The notes under the pieces are model-generated. The model ran no database searches. It saw nothing but the letters and a program-made list of their open reading frames with translations, and was not told the DNA's origin. From the NCBI GenBank assembly GCA_965365625.1, contig CBDUCL010000177.1, forward strand, positions 1 to 6,350: a stretch of DNA of 6,350 bases, read 5' to 3'. The position numbers were made by a program, and so were the translations under genes. Position 1 is the first letter of the stretch. Every line of letters begins with the position of its first letter. The stretch is from CAVWCW01 sp965365625. GTDB taxonomy: Bacteria; Pseudomonadota; Gammaproteobacteria; Chromatiales; Chromatiaceae. Positions 1 to 5,703 of this stretch are shown in pieces.

Positions 1-1241
1 ATCGAGCACCTCCAGTCGGACCTTCGGCACGCTTGCTTCCGCCTCCGCCTCGGTGGCGCCCGCAAGGCGCGCGTGAGCTACCAGCAGCTCCCGCCGCCAC
101 TGCCAGATCTCGGCGATATCCTTCATGGTCTCGACGGTTTCGAACGAATAGCGTTCGATCGGGACCCCCGCGGACTGCAGCAGCTGAGCGGTAAAGCCGG
201 GCGGCGATTCGCGCCGATCCCAGTCCGTGCCGGGGGACGAGTGGGAGTTCACGACGATCAGGACGATCCTGCCATAGGCCCCGAAACCGACCTCGCCTTG
301 GAACGCCGAACTCGCCGCCAGCTCCTCGATGGCCTCGAGCACTCCGCGCACCCCGATGTTGTCCGAAACACCGCCGTCGACAAGGTGGATATAGGGTCGC
401 TCGTCGCTCTTTTGAGATTCTGCATGTCCCGGTAACGCTGCAACGCCCGTCCAGACGGCCGAGCGCGGGTCTTGGGGTCGGCAATGTCCCGCACCCAGGC
501 AGGGTACCGATAGTTGCAGGTTCCACCGTAGTTGTTGAGCGTCACCGGCGAAAGCACCACCGGGACCGCGGAGGACGTGGCGGCCGCTCGGGACAGGGGA
601 AAGCTGTTCAGGTCCGAGCAGAGAAGGTCGAAGTCGTTCTGATAGAAGGCGACCCGCGCCCCGGTGGATAGATCGGTCCCGGTAGCGATCGCGACCGGCC
701 CTTGCTTGTCGAGGAGGTCGGAGAAGGTCGCGTTCTCGAACAGGATCTCGTCGTAGTACTCGGCGGCGAGTTCCGAGCGCCCGGCGGTGCCGCCGATGTA
801 CTTGCGCCAGTTGACCGGGTTGAGGGCACGTCCAACCAGTGCGCCCTGGACGTCGCGCTTGAGGAAGCGCTGTTCGTACTCGGAGAACAGCCGGTCTTCG
901 TGCAGCGCGTAGGCGAGCGCCGTGAAGCTCCCCCCGGACACGCCGGTGATCAGGTCGACTTCGTCGATCAGCCGGCGCCGCTGGCCATCGACCAGAATCT
1001 CGGTGCGGCGAAGCTCCTCCAGAACCCCATACGAGAACGCCGCCGCTCGTGTGCCACCCCCGGAGAACGAGAGCACGAACAGGGTGTGGGGATCATTATT
1101 CAGGCGCTTCGGAAACAGGAGGTAGGGGCGGTAACCGGCCTTCGGATCGAACTGCTCGATCGGCTCGTTGGTTGGCCGGCTGGCGCAGCCGGCAAGAAGT
1201 GCCCCGGCCAGCAGCCAAGTGATGATGGATTCGCTACGCAT
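1..1241 (-). CDS. Patatin-like phospholipase lipoprotein, frameshifted, 3' end outside window
   Basis: Predicted membrane-anchored lipid acyl hydrolase of the patatin family (Ser-Asp dyad). The start is ATG at 1241, with AGAGG seven bases upstream. Residues 1-19 form a lipoprotein signal with lipobox LAGC (Cys19, followed by Ala, so no inner-membrane Asp signal). The oxyanion motif GGGTR lies at 61-65 and the nucleophile motif GVSGGS puts Ser at 102. The frame opened by this ATG goes out of register after Lys277 and stops at 258. In the neighbouring frame the expected family sequence resumes at once (KSDERPYIHLVDGGVSDN), carrying the catalytic Asp of DGG, and stays open to base 1. Adding one A to the A4 tract (T4 on the plus strand, 410-413) restores at least 414 residues. 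Seen: the frame break and both halves of the active site. Inferred: either a sequencing error or a recent pseudogene. The substrate is unknown. Family assignment is very likely; intactness is uncertain. Confidence 0.88.
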
Positions 1242-1277
1242 CGGTCAACCTCTTACTTGACTATCTCACCGCGCACG

Positions 1278-1308
1278 CCGCGTACGGCATCCTGGATTCA
1301 GTACGCGG
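1278..1308. repeat. 8-bp perfect inverted repeat between anSME remnant and patatin gene
   Basis: CCGCGTAC at 1278-1285 is matched by GTACGCGG at 1301-1308 around a 15-base spacer. It lies in the 121-base gap between the stop of the SPASM gene and the patatin start, about 37 bases upstream of that start on the minus strand. No T-tract follows on either strand, so it is not a classic intrinsic terminator. It could be an operator or an mRNA hairpin in the patatin leader. I saw no convincing sigma-70 promoter in this gap. Confidence 0.4.
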
Positions 1309-1362
1309 GAAATTCGTCGCTACCCCAAAGTATTGCGGAAATTTCGCTCGTCGGCAGCCCGG

Positions 1363-2082
1363 CTAGCGGTGTTTGCCGCTGGTTCTCACAACCAGCGGTC
1401 CTTTGACGGCGTCCATTATGTATGCCGCCGGCAAATCGTTTTCCAGCAGGGTGGCCATGGCCCGCAGGTACTTGCGGATATGGCGGAAGAACTTGCGATA
1501 GCCCGCGCAGAGGTAGTGCAGGCCCGGCTCGCCGTCCGGGGTGCGGGCGAAGCGGTGCTTGGGGCAGCCGCCCCAGCAGGCGTTGCGCACCTCGCACTCC
1601 CGGCAGTAGCGGGGCAGGGTGCTTTCCTTGTGGGGGCCGAAACCGGCGCTGACCGAGTCCTCCACCATCCGCCCCAGGCTGCCTTCGAGCAGACTGCCCA
1701 GCCGGTACTCGGGGTAGACATAGTGGTCGCAGGCGAACAGGCTGCCGTCGTGCTCCAAGGCCACCGCCCGGCCGCATTGGCGGGAGAATACGCACACTGG
1801 CGAGGGCTCCCCGAGCCAGGCGGTCAGGGCCCATTCGAAGTTCATAACGAAGGTCTCGCCCACGTCCTGGCGCACCCATTCCTCGTAGATTGCGATCAGG
1901 AAGTCGCCATAGGCCTCCGGCTTCACCGTCCAGGGGGTGACCCGGGTATTGGGCTCGGCTTGTTCCAGGGCCGCGGGCGGGGCCAGCCAGAGGCCCTGGG
2001 CCTCGGTTTTGGCCTCCGGCAGGCGCTCGACGATGGGAGAGAACTGGATGAATTGGATGCCCGGGGGGCTGACCCCGGGCAT
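1363..2082 (-). CDS. SPASM half of an anaerobic sulfatase-maturating enzyme; radical-SAM core missing
   Basis: Intact anSMEs are about 370-420 residues. They use S-adenosylmethionine and three [4Fe-4S] clusters to oxidise a sulfatase Cys or Ser to formylglycine. Here only the C-terminal half remains. From ATG 2082 there are about 7 new residues, then GIQFIQFSPIVERLPE, a family segment that normally follows the radical-SAM barrel. Then comes a complete SPASM domain: CVFSRQC, CDH (with the Asp matching the proposed catalytic base of clostridial anSME), YCREC, NAC, GGCPKHRF and a final LC, so all eight auxiliary-cluster Cys are present. The CxxxCxxC motif for the SAM cluster is absent, so catalysis is not expected. 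ATG 2082 follows AGG at a plausible distance; an in-frame GTG at 2112 is the alternative start but has no good ribosome site. The gene lies just after a sulfatase remnant, the usual partner. It may be an in-frame deletion or an assembly join. Confidence 0.85.
   Translation of the reverse strand: MPGVSPPGIQFIQFSPIVERLPEAKTEAQGLWLAPPAALEQAEPNTRVTPWTVKPEAYGDFLIAIYEEWVRQDVGETFVMNFEWALTAWLGEPSPVCVFSRQCGRAVALEHDGSLFACDHYVYPEYRLGSLLEGSLGRMVEDSVSAGFGPHKESTLPRYCRECEVRNACWGGCPKHRFARTPDGEPGLHYLCAGYRKFFRHIRKYLRAMATLLENDLPAAYIMDAVKGPLVVRTSGKHR
2057..2082. repeat. Perfect 10-bp inverted repeat at the anSME truncation junction
   Basis: ATGCCCGGGG (2057-2066), a six-base loop (GGCTGA) and CCCCGGGCAT (2073-2082) form a very GC-rich hairpin. 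On the minus strand the outer arm begins with the candidate ATG of the SPASM gene, and the other arm ends where recognisable anSME sequence (Gly-Ile-Gln-Phe) begins. The hairpin would hide the start codon in mRNA. There is no T-tract, so it is unlikely to be the sulfatase terminator. The GGGGTCAG core recalls REP-type palindromes seen in some gammaproteobacteria, but a single copy in this window cannot establish that. Confidence 0.7.
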
Positions 2083-2125
2083 TGATGTTGCCTGAGTTCC
2101 GTCAGAGGCCACCGGGCCGGGACCG

Positions 2126-2699
2126 CTATTCCACCATGGTCCGGAGATGGGTCAGCCGGCGTTGGGTCTGCTCGGCCTCGGCCTGTTTCGGCGGAGCCAT
2201 CTGCGGCAGGGGCCCCACCTCCACGGTCACCTTGTCCACCTTGCCAGTGAAGCGAGACTCGGCCTCGGAGCCGATGGCCTCTACCACCGGGGGTGGCCAA
2301 GTCGATCCCCACGTCCGCGGTCTCGTCGGCGGAGAAGATCATCGGCTGGGTGCGCTCGATGTGGCCCTCGGCCACCTTCTTGCCATTGACGAACAGGCTG
2401 CCGTTGCCGCCCTTGGCCAGGCCGCCGCCGTCGTAGTCGAACTGGAAACGGACGGTCGCTTTGCCGGGTTGGAGCTTGTCTTTGGCCTTCACGGTGAACC
2501 GCTGCAGACCGAGGAAGTTGTAGTCATAGGCCGGCACCCCGTCCTTCACGTACAGGGCCCAGCCGCCGAAGCGGCCGCCCTGGACGATAATGGCCCCATT
2601 GCCGCCGTCCGCCGGAATCTCCAGATCGGCGGTGATGGTGCTGGAGCGGGCCTTCAAACGCTGGTCAGGGATCACGCCGACCGAATGGCGTGCCGGCAA
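2126..2699 (-). pseudogene. Sulfatase C-terminal fragment, 5'-truncated and frameshifted
   Basis: This is the C-terminal beta-rich domain found in large arylsulfatases (PF00884-type proteins). Family-typical segments are TITADLEIP (about residues 21-29 of the fragment), GGRFGGWALYVKDG (41-54), NFLGLQRF (61-68), DYDGGGLAKGG (88-98) and ERTQPMIFSADETADVG (115-131). The frame breaks after IDLATP. The other frame continues the family pattern (VVEAIGSEAESRFTGKVDKV) and stops at TAG 2126-2128. Removing one base from the G5 tract at 2289-2293 restores it. Upstream of about 2690 the family similarity ends, and the open frame begins only with a weak TTG at 2699. The catalytic alkaline-phosphatase-fold domain, with the CxPxR/SxPxR formylglycine site, is therefore missing. 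The fragment lies 43 bases upstream of the anSME-remnant ATG, the usual sulfatase-maturase order. A nonfunctional remnant is the best reading. Confidence 0.85.
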
Positions 2700-3036
2700 G
2701 GCAAAGGGGTGACTTTTTCGGCGAGGCGCTCCGGGGCACGGCCAACGGGACGTGCATCAATGTAGAAGCCCCGAGCGCGACCAGCCACGGCAACCTGCTC
2801 ACAGGCTTCTGCGGGCCTCTCGAGCTCAATGGGGGGGGCGCGGACACAGGTGCGCTGGGGAATGCTAAGCTTCTGCCCAAGGTTTTCGTGGCCGAAGGCG
2901 TCACACCGATACCGGGAGGCAAGGTGTCGGTAGTCGATGGCCTTGACGAGATGGTCTCGGTCGCGACGCAGAATTGGCGCGCTTCAGCGTCCCTCAGACA
3001 CTGAATCACGGGTACGTAACGCAAGCACCAAACTAC
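2700..3036. other. 337-base stretch with no recognised gene, between sulfatase remnant and PPK2
   Basis: Both strands are open for about 300 bases. A plus-strand frame from GTG 2690 to TGA 3003 (104 codons) has no visible ribosome site, signal or known motif. A minus-strand frame, read from just inside 2983 down to a TGA at 2672-2674, also has coding-like composition (rich in Arg, Ala and Glu; includes CDAFGHENLGQKL) but no ATG, GTG or TTG start. I recognise neither. The stretch holds the promoter region of the PPK2 gene. TTGACG at 2943-2948 resembles a -35 box, but no well-spaced -10 follows, so I do not call a promoter. Confidence 0.4.
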
Positions 3037-3040
3037 GAGG
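3037..3040 (+). promoter_or_regulatory. Ribosome binding site of the PPK2 gene
   Basis: GAGG lies nine bases before ATG 3050. No other in-frame start nearby has a comparable site, which supports the 278-residue reading. Confidence 0.7.
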
Positions 3041-3049
3041 TAGACAAAA

Positions 3050-3886
3050 ATGGCGAAGAAGAAAGGCAAAAAGGCTAACAAGGCGGCGGAGAAAGCGACG
3101 GAGCATAAGAAACTGTCGACGGCAGAATACGAGGCCGAGTTGGAGAGACTGCAGGGGGAACTGGTCAAGCTCCAGTACTGGGTGAAGGAAAAAGGCCTGC
3201 GCGTGATCGTGGTCTTCGAGGGCCGCGATGCGGCCGGCAAGGGCGGCGTCATCAAACGCATCACCGAACGAGTGAGCCCACGGGTATTCCGGGTCGTGGC
3301 CCTGCCTGCCCCCACCGAGCGGCAGAAAACTCAGCTTTACATCCAGCGCTACCTGGAGCATTTCCCGGCTGCCGGAGAGGTCGTGATCTTCGACCGCAGC
3401 TGGTACAACCGGGCCGGTGTGGAGCGCGTCATGGGCTTTTGCACCGATGAGCAATACGAGGACTTTTTGCGTGACTGCCCTGAATTCGAGGCCTACTTCA
3501 CCGAACGGGGGATCACACTGATCAAGTATTGGTTCGATGTAGGTATGGAAGAGCAGGAGCGCCGATTCCGTTCGCGCATCGAGGACCCGAGGAAGGTCTG
3601 GAAGCTCAGCCCGATGGACGTGGAATCCTTCAAACGCTGGTACCAGTATTCCGAGGCGCGAGACCGGATGTTGGAGGCGACGGATACCGACTATGCCCCC
3701 TGGCACATCGTACGTTCCGACAACAAGAAACGGGCACGACTCAACTGCATCTCCCATTTGCTGGGGCAGATTCCGTACAAGGATTTGACCGGGGAAAAGG
3801 TCGACCTTGGCAAGCGTGGCTCGAAGGGCAAGTACGACGATCAGGCCTCGCTCGAAGGCAAGCGGTTTGTGCCGGAGAAGTACTGA
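3050..3886 (+). CDS. ppk2: Polyphosphate kinase 2 (PPK2)
   Basis: Cytosolic P-loop kinase that transfers phosphate between inorganic polyphosphate and nucleotides. Single-domain enzymes of this type mainly use polyphosphate to phosphorylate ADP or GDP (class I) or, in other classes, AMP. The 278 residues match the usual length. Walker A is GRDAAGKGG at 58-66, preceded by the strand VIVVFE. PAPTERQKTQ lies at 87-96. Walker B with its following motif is FDRSWYNRAGVERVMGF at 114-130. The lid segment is RRFRSRIEDPRKVWKLSPMD at 171-190, and the C-terminal SDNKKRARLNCI is at 223-234. All key residues are present, with no break. The first 21 residues are very Lys-rich and low-complexity, and could touch polyphosphate or simply be a variable tail. 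The gene stands alone on the plus strand, diverging from the sulfatase remnant and converging with the UDG operon. The class is inferred from family resemblance; substrate preference cannot be read from sequence alone. Confidence 0.96.
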   Translation: MAKKKGKKANKAAEKATEHKKLSTAEYEAELERLQGELVKLQYWVKEKGLRVIVVFEGRDAAGKGGVIKRITERVSPRVFRVVALPAPTERQKTQLYIQRYLEHFPAAGEVVIFDRSWYNRAGVERVMGFCTDEQYEDFLRDCPEFEAYFTERGITLIKYWFDVGMEEQERRFRSRIEDPRKVWKLSPMDVESFKRWYQYSEARDRMLEATDTDYAPWHIVRSDNKKRARLNCISHLLGQIPYKDLTGEKVDLGKRGSKGKYDDQASLEGKRFVPEKY

Positions 3887-4196
3887 GAACGCGTGCGCCC
3901 AACGGTGTCATGGAAGATGCCCAACGCGGTAACTCCCATCGGACACAACGAGTCCAGATGCTGGTTGTGCGCAGTATGGCGATCCTTGGAGCGGCGGTCG
4001 GCCTGGCCGCCCGGTCGTCGTCATCCCCAATCGGGCTCGGAGAACTCGTCCTAATCGATGGCGCTATGGGTGGCATTACACAGCCCACCCGCTGCGAGAA
4101 CGCCACCGACGATACTGATCATCCGGAGCGGGAGACCAAGGCGCGGCCAATGTCGATCGGTAGATCGATGCCAGCTCGATTCCCCGAAGCGGACGC
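3887..4196. other. 310-base convergent intergenic stretch with no clear gene or terminator
   Basis: Lies between the PPK2 stop and the stop of the UDG-like gene on the opposite strand. I looked for rho-independent terminators for both and found no GC stem followed by a T-tract. A small perfect inverted repeat occurs at 4153-4168 (TCGATC, GGTA, GATCGA). A possible gene remnant on the plus strand is listed separately. Confidence 0.5.
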
Positions 4197-4200
4197 TCAG
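3961..4200 (+). pseudogene. Possible remnant of a ThiF/E1-like adenylation domain
   Basis: In one plus-strand frame the translation includes IGLGELVLIDG (4030-4062), then ITQPTRCENATDD and ETKARPMSIGRSM, then RFPEAD. This order resembles the ThiF/MoeB/E1 pattern: glycine-rich nucleotide loop, GxGxLxLxDxD, a short loop ending in R or RQ, a K-T/KA segment, then a nPxa motif. The preceding glycine-rich loop (AILGAAVGLAAR) is degenerate, the conserved Asp after VLID is replaced, there is no ribosome site or sensible start, and the end runs into the UDG gene on the other strand. If real it is a dead fragment. The resemblance is by eye only and may be chance. Confidence 0.22.
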
Positions 4201-4817
4201 ATTTCCGCTACTTCCCGCCATGCCGGATGCCGAGATACTCGCTCCAATGCTCGATTCAGCAGAGTCTTGCCCGGCTCGGTGCGATGCCAGGTCGAGGCGC
4301 CGGACGGATGGGGTAGGGGGATCAACTCGCTGTCGAAACCGGGGCCCTGCCAGGAAAAGCTGCAGCCAATCACCTCGGTGAGCTTGCCGAAGGCCAGGAA
4401 CTGGCCGATCGCCAGCTTGCCCACCGGCAGGATCAGGGTCGGCTGCAGCAGCGCCAGCTCTTGCTCGCGCCAGCGGGCGCAGTTGGCCACCTCGCTGCGA
4501 TTCGGCACCCGGTCGCCGCCCTCGGGCTGTTTGCCCGGAAAGCAACGGCACACCGCTGCCATGTAGACCCGTCGGCGAAAAGCCGCCTCGTCGAGGCCGA
4601 TCCGCGCGAACCAGCCGAACAGGGTCTTGCCTGCAGTCCAGGCGAAGGGTCGCAACAGGTCGATCTCTTTCGGCCCCGGGGCCTGGCCGATCAGCATGAC
4701 CGGCGACGGTGTCGGCTCGCCCACCACCGGCGGCCCGCTCATTTGCGGGCATAGCCGGCACTCGCGCAGCTCTGCCTGGTGCCGGCGCAACGCCAGCCTC
4801 AGGGCGGCCGCCCCCAC
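4197..4817 (-). CDS. Uracil-DNA glycosylase superfamily protein with iron-sulfur-type cysteines
   Basis: Predicted DNA-repair enzyme of the UDG superfamily, closest in style to family 4, which excises uracil from DNA in the cytoplasm. Numbered from GTG 4817 it has 206 residues. The N-terminal CRLC gives Cys20 and Cys23; further cysteines lie at 90/92 (AVCRCFPGK) and 113 (ANCARW), matching the four-Cys cluster spacing of family 4. Motif 1 is GQAPGPKE at 44-51, where family 4 has GExPGxxE. PFAWTAGKTLF follows (57-67), then LILPVGKLA (128-136) and the C-terminal LPHPSG containing HPS at 170-172. The GTG start overlaps the stop of the upstream gene as TAGTG, a translational-coupling arrangement. 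A TTG at 4883 would add 22 residues of Gly/Pro-rich sequence inside the preceding gene and is less likely. It is the third gene of the operon. Superfamily is confident; uracil specificity is inferred. Confidence 0.9.
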   Translation of the reverse strand: MGAAALRLALRRHQAELRECRLCPQMSGPPVVGEPTPSPVMLIGQAPGPKEIDLLRPFAWTAGKTLFGWFARIGLDEAAFRRRVYMAAVCRCFPGKQPEGGDRVPNRSEVANCARWREQELALLQPTLILPVGKLAIGQFLAFGKLTEVIGCSFSWQGPGFDSELIPLPHPSGASTWHRTEPGKTLLNRALERVSRHPAWREVAEI

Positions 4818-5698
4818 TACTGGGTGCTGCGGCTTTGTAGCACCCCCGCCAGGTCCGGGCGTTGGCCGGCGAGCTCCGCCCAAAGGCTGCGTGCCTCGTC
4901 CGCCACCCCTTCCGCTTCCAGGGCCCTGGCGTAGAGCACCCGACGCGAGAAGGGGGCGTCCGGAGCCGGGCGCAGCGCTGTCAGGCGTTGTTGCACCGCC
5001 GCCGGCAGGGTAGCGAACTGCATCCAGGGCGAGCGCGCCACTGGCCCATGGCCTTCGCTCTCCACCTGCCAGCGGTAGCGCCGGTCCGGTGGCAGGGAAA
5101 CCGCCGACGGCAGTTCCAACCGGTCTCCGCTTACCGGCAGGTCGAGCAGGATCGAGCCCCGGCTCTGCTCCAAGCGCACTCGGTACAGCTCCACGCCCGG
5201 CAGCTTCTTCCAGCGGAACACCGGGTTGCCCGCTACCTTGGGGCCGGTGGGGGCCAGGGCGTCGATCCTGCTGTCGAGTTGACGCATCACCACGCCCGCC
5301 GTGCGCAGCTCGATTCTTTGCTTCTCCAGGTCCAGGGCCACCGGCTGGGTCAGCATCGGGTCCAGGCTGCGGCGCTCCGGAGCCGCGCCTTCCAGGGCCT
5401 GGGGGGCCTCAGGGCCCATCTGCCAGCTGCCGGGTCCGCGCATCTTCCATTCGGCGGCGGGCTCCAGGTACGAGATCACCGCCATCCCCTTAGCTGGGAT
5501 CTTCACCTGGTCGCCGGCGCCCAGGTAGTCCAGCAGGGTGGCGGGCCGGTGGTCGCCGGCGGCGGTCTCCAGCTCGACCCTGCCACTCAGGTCGGTGAGC
5601 ATGCCCAGGGTCTCCGCAGCCTGAAGCGGGGGCTGCCAGCCAAGAATCAGCAATAGCGTGGCCAGGATCGGGCCGGCGCGCCGGGTGCAAATCTTCAT
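4817..5698 (-). CDS. Secreted FecR-domain-like protein
   Basis: Predicted periplasmic protein of 293 residues. A signal peptide covers about residues 1-28 (positive start, hydrophobic ILATLLLILGW, likely cleavage after LQA or QAA). Residues 30-95 have a FecR-like pattern: LTDLSGRVELETA, then GDQVKIPAKGMAVISYLEP, then a WKMRGPGSWQMG strand. A charged linker region follows (about 100-150). Residues 157-228 (NPVFRWKKLPGVELYRVRLE to YRWQVESEG) look like a fibronectin-type or carbohydrate-binding-like beta sandwich. The end, 245-285 (RRVLYARALEAEGVADEARSLW), looks helical and TPR-like. The start is ATG 5698 with a strong GGAGGT seven bases upstream, lying within the last codons of the cyclase gene. 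Only five bases separate it from the cyclase stop, so the two are co-transcribed. FecR-like proteins are often encoded beside CHASE2-type cyclases, which suggests a shared envelope-sensing role. Exact function is unknown. Confidence 0.8.
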   Translation of the reverse strand: MKICTRRAGPILATLLLILGWQPPLQAAETLGMLTDLSGRVELETAAGDHRPATLLDYLGAGDQVKIPAKGMAVISYLEPAAEWKMRGPGSWQMGPEAPQALEGAAPERRSLDPMLTQPVALDLEKQRIELRTAGVVMRQLDSRIDALAPTGPKVAGNPVFRWKKLPGVELYRVRLEQSRGSILLDLPVSGDRLELPSAVSLPPDRRYRWQVESEGHGPVARSPWMQFATLPAAVQQRLTALRPAPDAPFSRRVLYARALEAEGVADEARSLWAELAGQRPDLAGVLQSRSTQ

Positions 5699-5703
5699 GC
5701 CAA

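Noticed and set aside
402..418. Programmed -1 ribosomal frameshift in the patatin gene
   Set aside because: The site reads CTC AAA AGA in frame, which lacks a proper X XXY YYZ slippery heptamer, and I saw no clear downstream stimulator; patatins are not known to use one.
1333..2085. Long plus-strand open frame opposite the SPASM gene
   Set aside because: The minus strand has unmistakable SPASM motifs; this is a GC-rich antisense shadow with no ribosome site.
1923..2288. Translation of the sulfatase frame beyond the G-tract down to 1923
   Set aside because: After the frameshift the sequence turns into Pro/Arg/Ser-rich noise overlapping the SPASM gene, while the other frame keeps family sequence and a natural stop at 2126.
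2943..2975. Sigma-70 promoter for PPK2 (TTGACG as -35)
   Set aside because: The nearest -10-like hexamer is poorly spaced and weak.
2984..3757. 257-codon minus-strand open frame opposite PPK2
   Set aside because: It mirrors the highly conserved PPK2 coding sequence and has no recognisable motif of its own.
4153..4168. TCGATC-GGTA-GATCGA palindrome as a terminator
   Set aside because: Short stem, not GC-rich, and no T-tract on either side.
3529..4566. 345-codon plus-strand open frame from inside PPK2 into the UDG gene
   Set aside because: Most of it is out-of-frame PPK2 and antisense UDG; only the middle part is kept, as a doubtful ThiF-like relic.
4862..5656. Long plus-strand open frame opposite the FecR-like gene
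   Set aside because: Low-complexity His/Gln/Arg-rich translation, typical of an antisense shadow in high-GC DNA; the minus-strand gene has a signal peptide and strong ribosome site.
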